DNA from: Anaspis maculata
Taxonomy: Eukaryota > Arthropoda > Insecta > Coleoptera > Scraptiidae
Assembly (NCBI GenBank): GCA_949128115.1
Contig: OX421966.1
Location: 50,403,416 to 50,467,415, forward strand
Length of the DNA: 64,000 nt
Direction of reading: 5' to 3'
In this document: positions 60,562 through 64,000 of the stretch, piece by piece
Position numbering within the stretch: position 1 is the stretch's first letter
Layout: the number at the start of each line of letters is the position of its first letter
Made by a program: the position numbers and the translations under genes
Notes under the pieces: generated by a model
What the model saw: the letters and a program-made list of their open reading frames with translations, nothing else
What the model was told of the DNA's origin: nothing
The model's database searches: none

Positions 60562-62352
60562 AATTTTCTTCAGTTGTAATAAATTATATAGATATTTATT
60601 GAACAATTGCCGCTTTATCAAAAACAAACAAATCTCTACAGCGGTACCTTGGCTTGGCCCCCCTCATGTGCTGGCGCGAGCGTCTCAATGTCAATTCCAA
60701 AAAAAATCCAATTACAAAAGGTCTATTTACAAAAGATCTAAAGCACAAAATATTCAAAGCTCAAAATATCCTAAACTAAGCCTGAAGCCTGAACATCGAA
60801 GATACTGAAACAATAAAAACTCAAAAACCAAGACGTCTTTAATAGGGCATCCAATCCCGAGATATAATCGAAATCCCGGGATTTCGGGATTGAAAACTTC
60901 AAATCCCTGAATCCCGGGATTTTCGGGATTTCTGAAATGATGCAGCTTTTCACCTCAGTTGAGTAAACAACAGAGTCAATGCAAGAAACACAGATCATTC
61001 AAGTAAGTACATCATTTGACACCAAGTGACACCAGCTTCATTCCCCGAGGAGGAGTTCAACTTCTTAGAAGTGTACAGTAAATCTCCGTTTTTTGATAAT
61101 AATAATGATAACTATGTATAGATAGAAAAACTAATGCCCATTGGCCACCCTTGGGGACATCAGCTACACGGACAGACAGACAGACAGACAGACAAACCGG
61201 CCATATAAGCGTCATTTTCTTACGAAAATGCGCTAAAAAAAATAACAAGTAGAAATGTCAAGTGTTTTCATTTATGAGATCGTAACTGTACTATTACAAA
61301 CTTTGAGAGTAGATTCTCATGGAAAATGGTTGCTCGAGACTCTAGAGAAAAGTCTACTACTGGCTTCGCTAATATTACGCGGCAAGCTTTCGATGCACAG
61401 TTCTCCGCCAAATTGTGCAGGTGTGTGTCTAACAGTGTTATAGGTAATATAAAGGTTCACCAAGCAAATCGAGTAAAGAACATACAATAGGCATGAACAT
61501 GATGAAAAATAACGAGCATGTAGGTAGGTACTCGTAAATTACATGGACTAAAACAAATTTAAAATAATTACATAGACACTTAGAATATAAATAGGTGGGT
61601 TGTCATGAAAAATACATGAAATCAAAACCAATGAACGCGCAAGAAGTGGTTTAACAGAAGTCTTGACAGAAATGTTCTAAAAACGAAAACGAAGTCGTCA
61701 TACAAGCAATCTTTACTGAGCGAGATCGCTAAGATTCAATTTAAAAAATTCATCATAACAATGGAAGGCCCTTGCGCCGAGGACCCGCGCAATGTCAAAA
61801 ACTGAAAAAAAGAGAAGAGGTCCCGATTTTGATTTGGAAAAGCTGGCTAAGTGGGACAGGTTGAGGGTCAGACACTCAGACACAAGGGAATATTATGTTG
61901 CTACTCAGCTCACTTGATCAAGTTCTGGTCAGTTGAAGTTGTACATATAATGAATAATTCTCATTATTATTATTAAATATTCAGTGAAAAGTGCTCGTAA
62001 TAACTTCTTACTATAATTATCTTATCAGTTATTATTATCTTTATATACTCATGCTTATTCCCTAGATGTCTATTTTTATCAAGTAGGTACCTACTGAATC
62101 TACTACTACTTAAAATAACTACTTCTACTACATACATTGAAACCGGGTTTTCCCACAATTTCTGATAAAAAATCATGAACTGATCATTTTGTTTCATGGT
62201 TTGAGAACCATTCAAAGAAATGTTCTGGAAACTGTTTTTCACAATTTTTGACCTCCCAATAATGCAAGGGAAAGTATTGTGATCGATTGCAGAAAAAACT
62301 AGATAACGACGGATGCAAACGCCATGGAAACAATATACGTTTCCAGAAAAAA

Positions 62353-62391
<39 letters not shown>

Positions 62392-62905
62392 CCCCCCCCC
62401 TCTCTCTCTAATCGTGACATCACTGAATAGACGCCGGTACTAAAAATAGGTAGTCGTTTTGTTGGTGGCATAATCACTGGAGATGGATTGCGCGAAAAGT
62501 CAATTTTTCCAGAATCTTGAGGTACTCTTGTTAAGCCTCGCCAGACGTAGTGGCGGAGGCTATTTGTGGTAACTTTTTTTTGTGATTTTTGTCTTGTTTC
62601 CTAGACCTAGTGACAAATTTTTCCTGAACCTTTCATATCTTCTGAACGGTTAAACATAAGATATCGAGTTTGTTCGTTCTTTTGTTGGTCGAATCTCACC
62701 TATTTCGGCTCGATACCGACGACATTTGAAGACGATCGGTCAAATATGATATAAACAATCTTCAACAACAATGAAGAATGCACGGGTCGCAAAACTCGTC
62801 ATAGATAACGATGAGTAATTCTCCTAACCTTTATGTCATCATATCTTTAGATTTAATTGAGCTACGTGTTTATTTTTTTTTTGTATTGAAAATACTAGTG
62901 GCCGC
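60562..62905 (+). other. No gene seen; simple repeats
   Basis: Items: palindromic AATCCCGGGATT / TTTCGGGATT cluster 60852-60933; (GACA)n at 61171-61194; otherwise AT-rich. No SLC25A26 exon recognised. Confidence 0.45.
62355..62409 (+). repeat. (TC)n-(C)n-(TC)n microsatellite
   Basis: A run of TC dinucleotides of about 34 bp, about 12 C, then more TC. GA-repeat sequence can bind GAGA-type factors in insects; no gene start is adjacent. Confidence 0.95.
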
Positions 62906-62910
62906 GTATA

Positions 62911-63170
62911 CAGGGTCATTCAAAAAAGATGTCCAGCCCCATTTTTTCAGAGATTGGTTGACGATAGCGAGTTGCGGCGAAAGCTGTTGTGCTCAGCTGC
63001 TTTTTCTGTTCAAGTTTAATATGTCAACAAAACTACTTCACCAAAAAAAAATTTTCACTGCACAATATTGAGTGAGTCAATGAAAATGTTTCAAAAAGCT
63101 TCAATGGACAAGTGCAAAAAGTTCCCGAAAATTTCCAGGGGTTTTCATTTTATTATAGAGAACAAAAATC
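62911..63170 (+). mobile_element. Half copy of palindromic family P2
   Basis: Starts CAGGGTCATTCAAAAAAG after TA and matches the left half of 20717-21273 (GATTGGTTGACGATAGCGAG, TTCAATGGACAAGTGCAAAA). The inverted right arm is missing. Confidence 0.75.
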
Positions 63171-63504
63171 TGGAAAAAACTCGTTTTTATGTATAAAATG
63201 AGAATCAATGAGAATTCGTTCAAACTGTAAACTGCATTCAATAGAACTCATCAAAACGGCCAGTATGATGTGTAACTCAATATGCAATGACTATTTTGAA
63301 ATTTTGAGATTTTCCGTAATGAAGGTTTTGATAGGTGAAATTGAATTGCCTCAAACTTTTGAAATAGCTCTTGCATATTGAGCTTGCAAAATTTTGAAAA
63401 AATGTCAAAATTTCTAACTTTGAAAATCAATGACTCAGAAAATACTCAATGGATTCGAATCAAATTAGACACAAAGCCACATTTTTTTCTCAAACTTTTT
63501 CCTG

Positions 63505-64000
63505 GTCTATGGTGTCACATTTAGGTTTAAGGGCTGCTACTGCTGGCCATGCTGCTGTCACAGGGGGTGACTATACCCTCCCCCTCTGCACGAGGCGAGG
63601 CACGAGGGCAAGCAAGTGACAAAACTGATTGTGGAAGTGTTACACGGGGATTCCGTCAGAAGACTCGACGAGCGCAAGAGGTGAACTATAACGGATGGTG
63701 GACATACCCGCGCCTCCACCATGTCACCTATAGGTTCAAGGGCTGCTTCTTCTAGCTGGAGGTTTATGGGGGCTCAGATAGTTACGGTTCACAGACTCTG
63801 GTACAGAATAGTCTGTATTGTCTTCACTACAAAGATCTTTAGTCCACGGTACTAACTACAGGCACACACGTCGGCTAATACTCGTGTCGAGTAAGAGGCG
63901 AGCCCCAGGCGAACGCGTTCACTATCGTTCACCTCTTACGCTCGTCGAGTCTTCCGATGGAATCCCCGTATAACACTTCGACAATCAGTTTTATCACTTT
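63505..64000. repeat. Inverted and direct repeats at the window edge
   Basis: 63614-63691 and 63921-63999 are inverted copies of about 79 bp (shared CGGGGATTCC, AGACTCGACGAGCG, CAAAACTGATTGT-like). In addition 63509-63545 and 63718-63757 are direct copies (AGGTTTAAGGGCTGCT / AGGTTCAAGGGCTGCT). The right arm reaches the window end, so the unit is probably truncated here. Confidence 0.75.

Noticed and set aside
61171..61194. CRISPR-like direct repeats
   Set aside because: This is a plain (GACA)n microsatellite; no repeat-spacer structure exists anywhere in the window.
62992..63020. Possible SLC25A26 exon 3 (acceptor-like CAG followed by CTGCTTTTTCTG)
   Set aside because: The sequence belongs to palindromic family P2 and the frame closes quickly; no carrier motif follows.

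Overview
This is eukaryotic DNA, most likely from an arthropod and probably an insect. It is AT-rich and packed with DNA-transposon debris. Genes have introns with canonical GT/AG borders, and short motifs such as TAGGTACCTA recur, as they do in several hemipteran and lepidopteran genomes. The order cannot be fixed from the window alone. No prokaryotic feature (operon, CRISPR, IS element) is present.

Four protein-coding genes are supported. (1) A five-exon calcium-activated chloride channel regulator (CLCA family) lies on the + strand, 16180-46773. It encodes about 1168 residues and its first intron is 23.7 kb. (2) LAMTOR5 (Ragulator subunit, 90 aa) is on the + strand at 49397-49738. (3) RFT1 (ER membrane protein of N-glycan precursor assembly, 551 aa, seven exons) is on the - strand at 56075-49833. 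(4) The first two exons of SLC25A26 (mitochondrial S-adenosylmethionine carrier) are on the + strand at 56415-56718; the rest lies beyond the window. RFT1 and SLC25A26 start back-to-back across a 339-bp shared promoter. LAMTOR5 and RFT1 converge with 94 bp between their stop codons. These are housekeeping or membrane genes that happen to be neighbours; I see no shared pathway.

The rest is repeats. Region 1-16 kb has no recognisable gene. It holds an element made of two opposed satellite arrays inside inverted ends (3.7-5.8 kb), nested inverted-repeat elements with a solo LTR carrying a 4-bp target duplication (6.4-9.1 kb), a 2.07-kb hAT-like element with an 8-bp target duplication (11.3-13.4 kb), and a ~120-bp satellite (13.4-14.6 kb). 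CLCA intron 1 begins with a tight hairpin and a hAT element nested inside another. Its distal part and intron 2 hold about 13 copies of a 28-bp motif. Intron 3 has a tRNA-derived SINE. The 47-64 kb region holds further palindromic elements, two copies of a fold-back family, two related ~30-bp minisatellites, and a TA-flanked pogo-like element. In that element one minisatellite sits inside an open frame that otherwise looks like a psq-type helix-turn-helix.

The observations most worth following are: the CLCA protein, which has lost both its zinc-protease and its MIDAS residues but has gained a long cytoplasmic tail with PPxY and PDZ-ligand motifs; the dispersed 28-bp motif in its introns; the minisatellite rich in STAT-type half-sites inside a transposase-like reading frame; and the satellite carrying a YY1/Pho-like core in most units.
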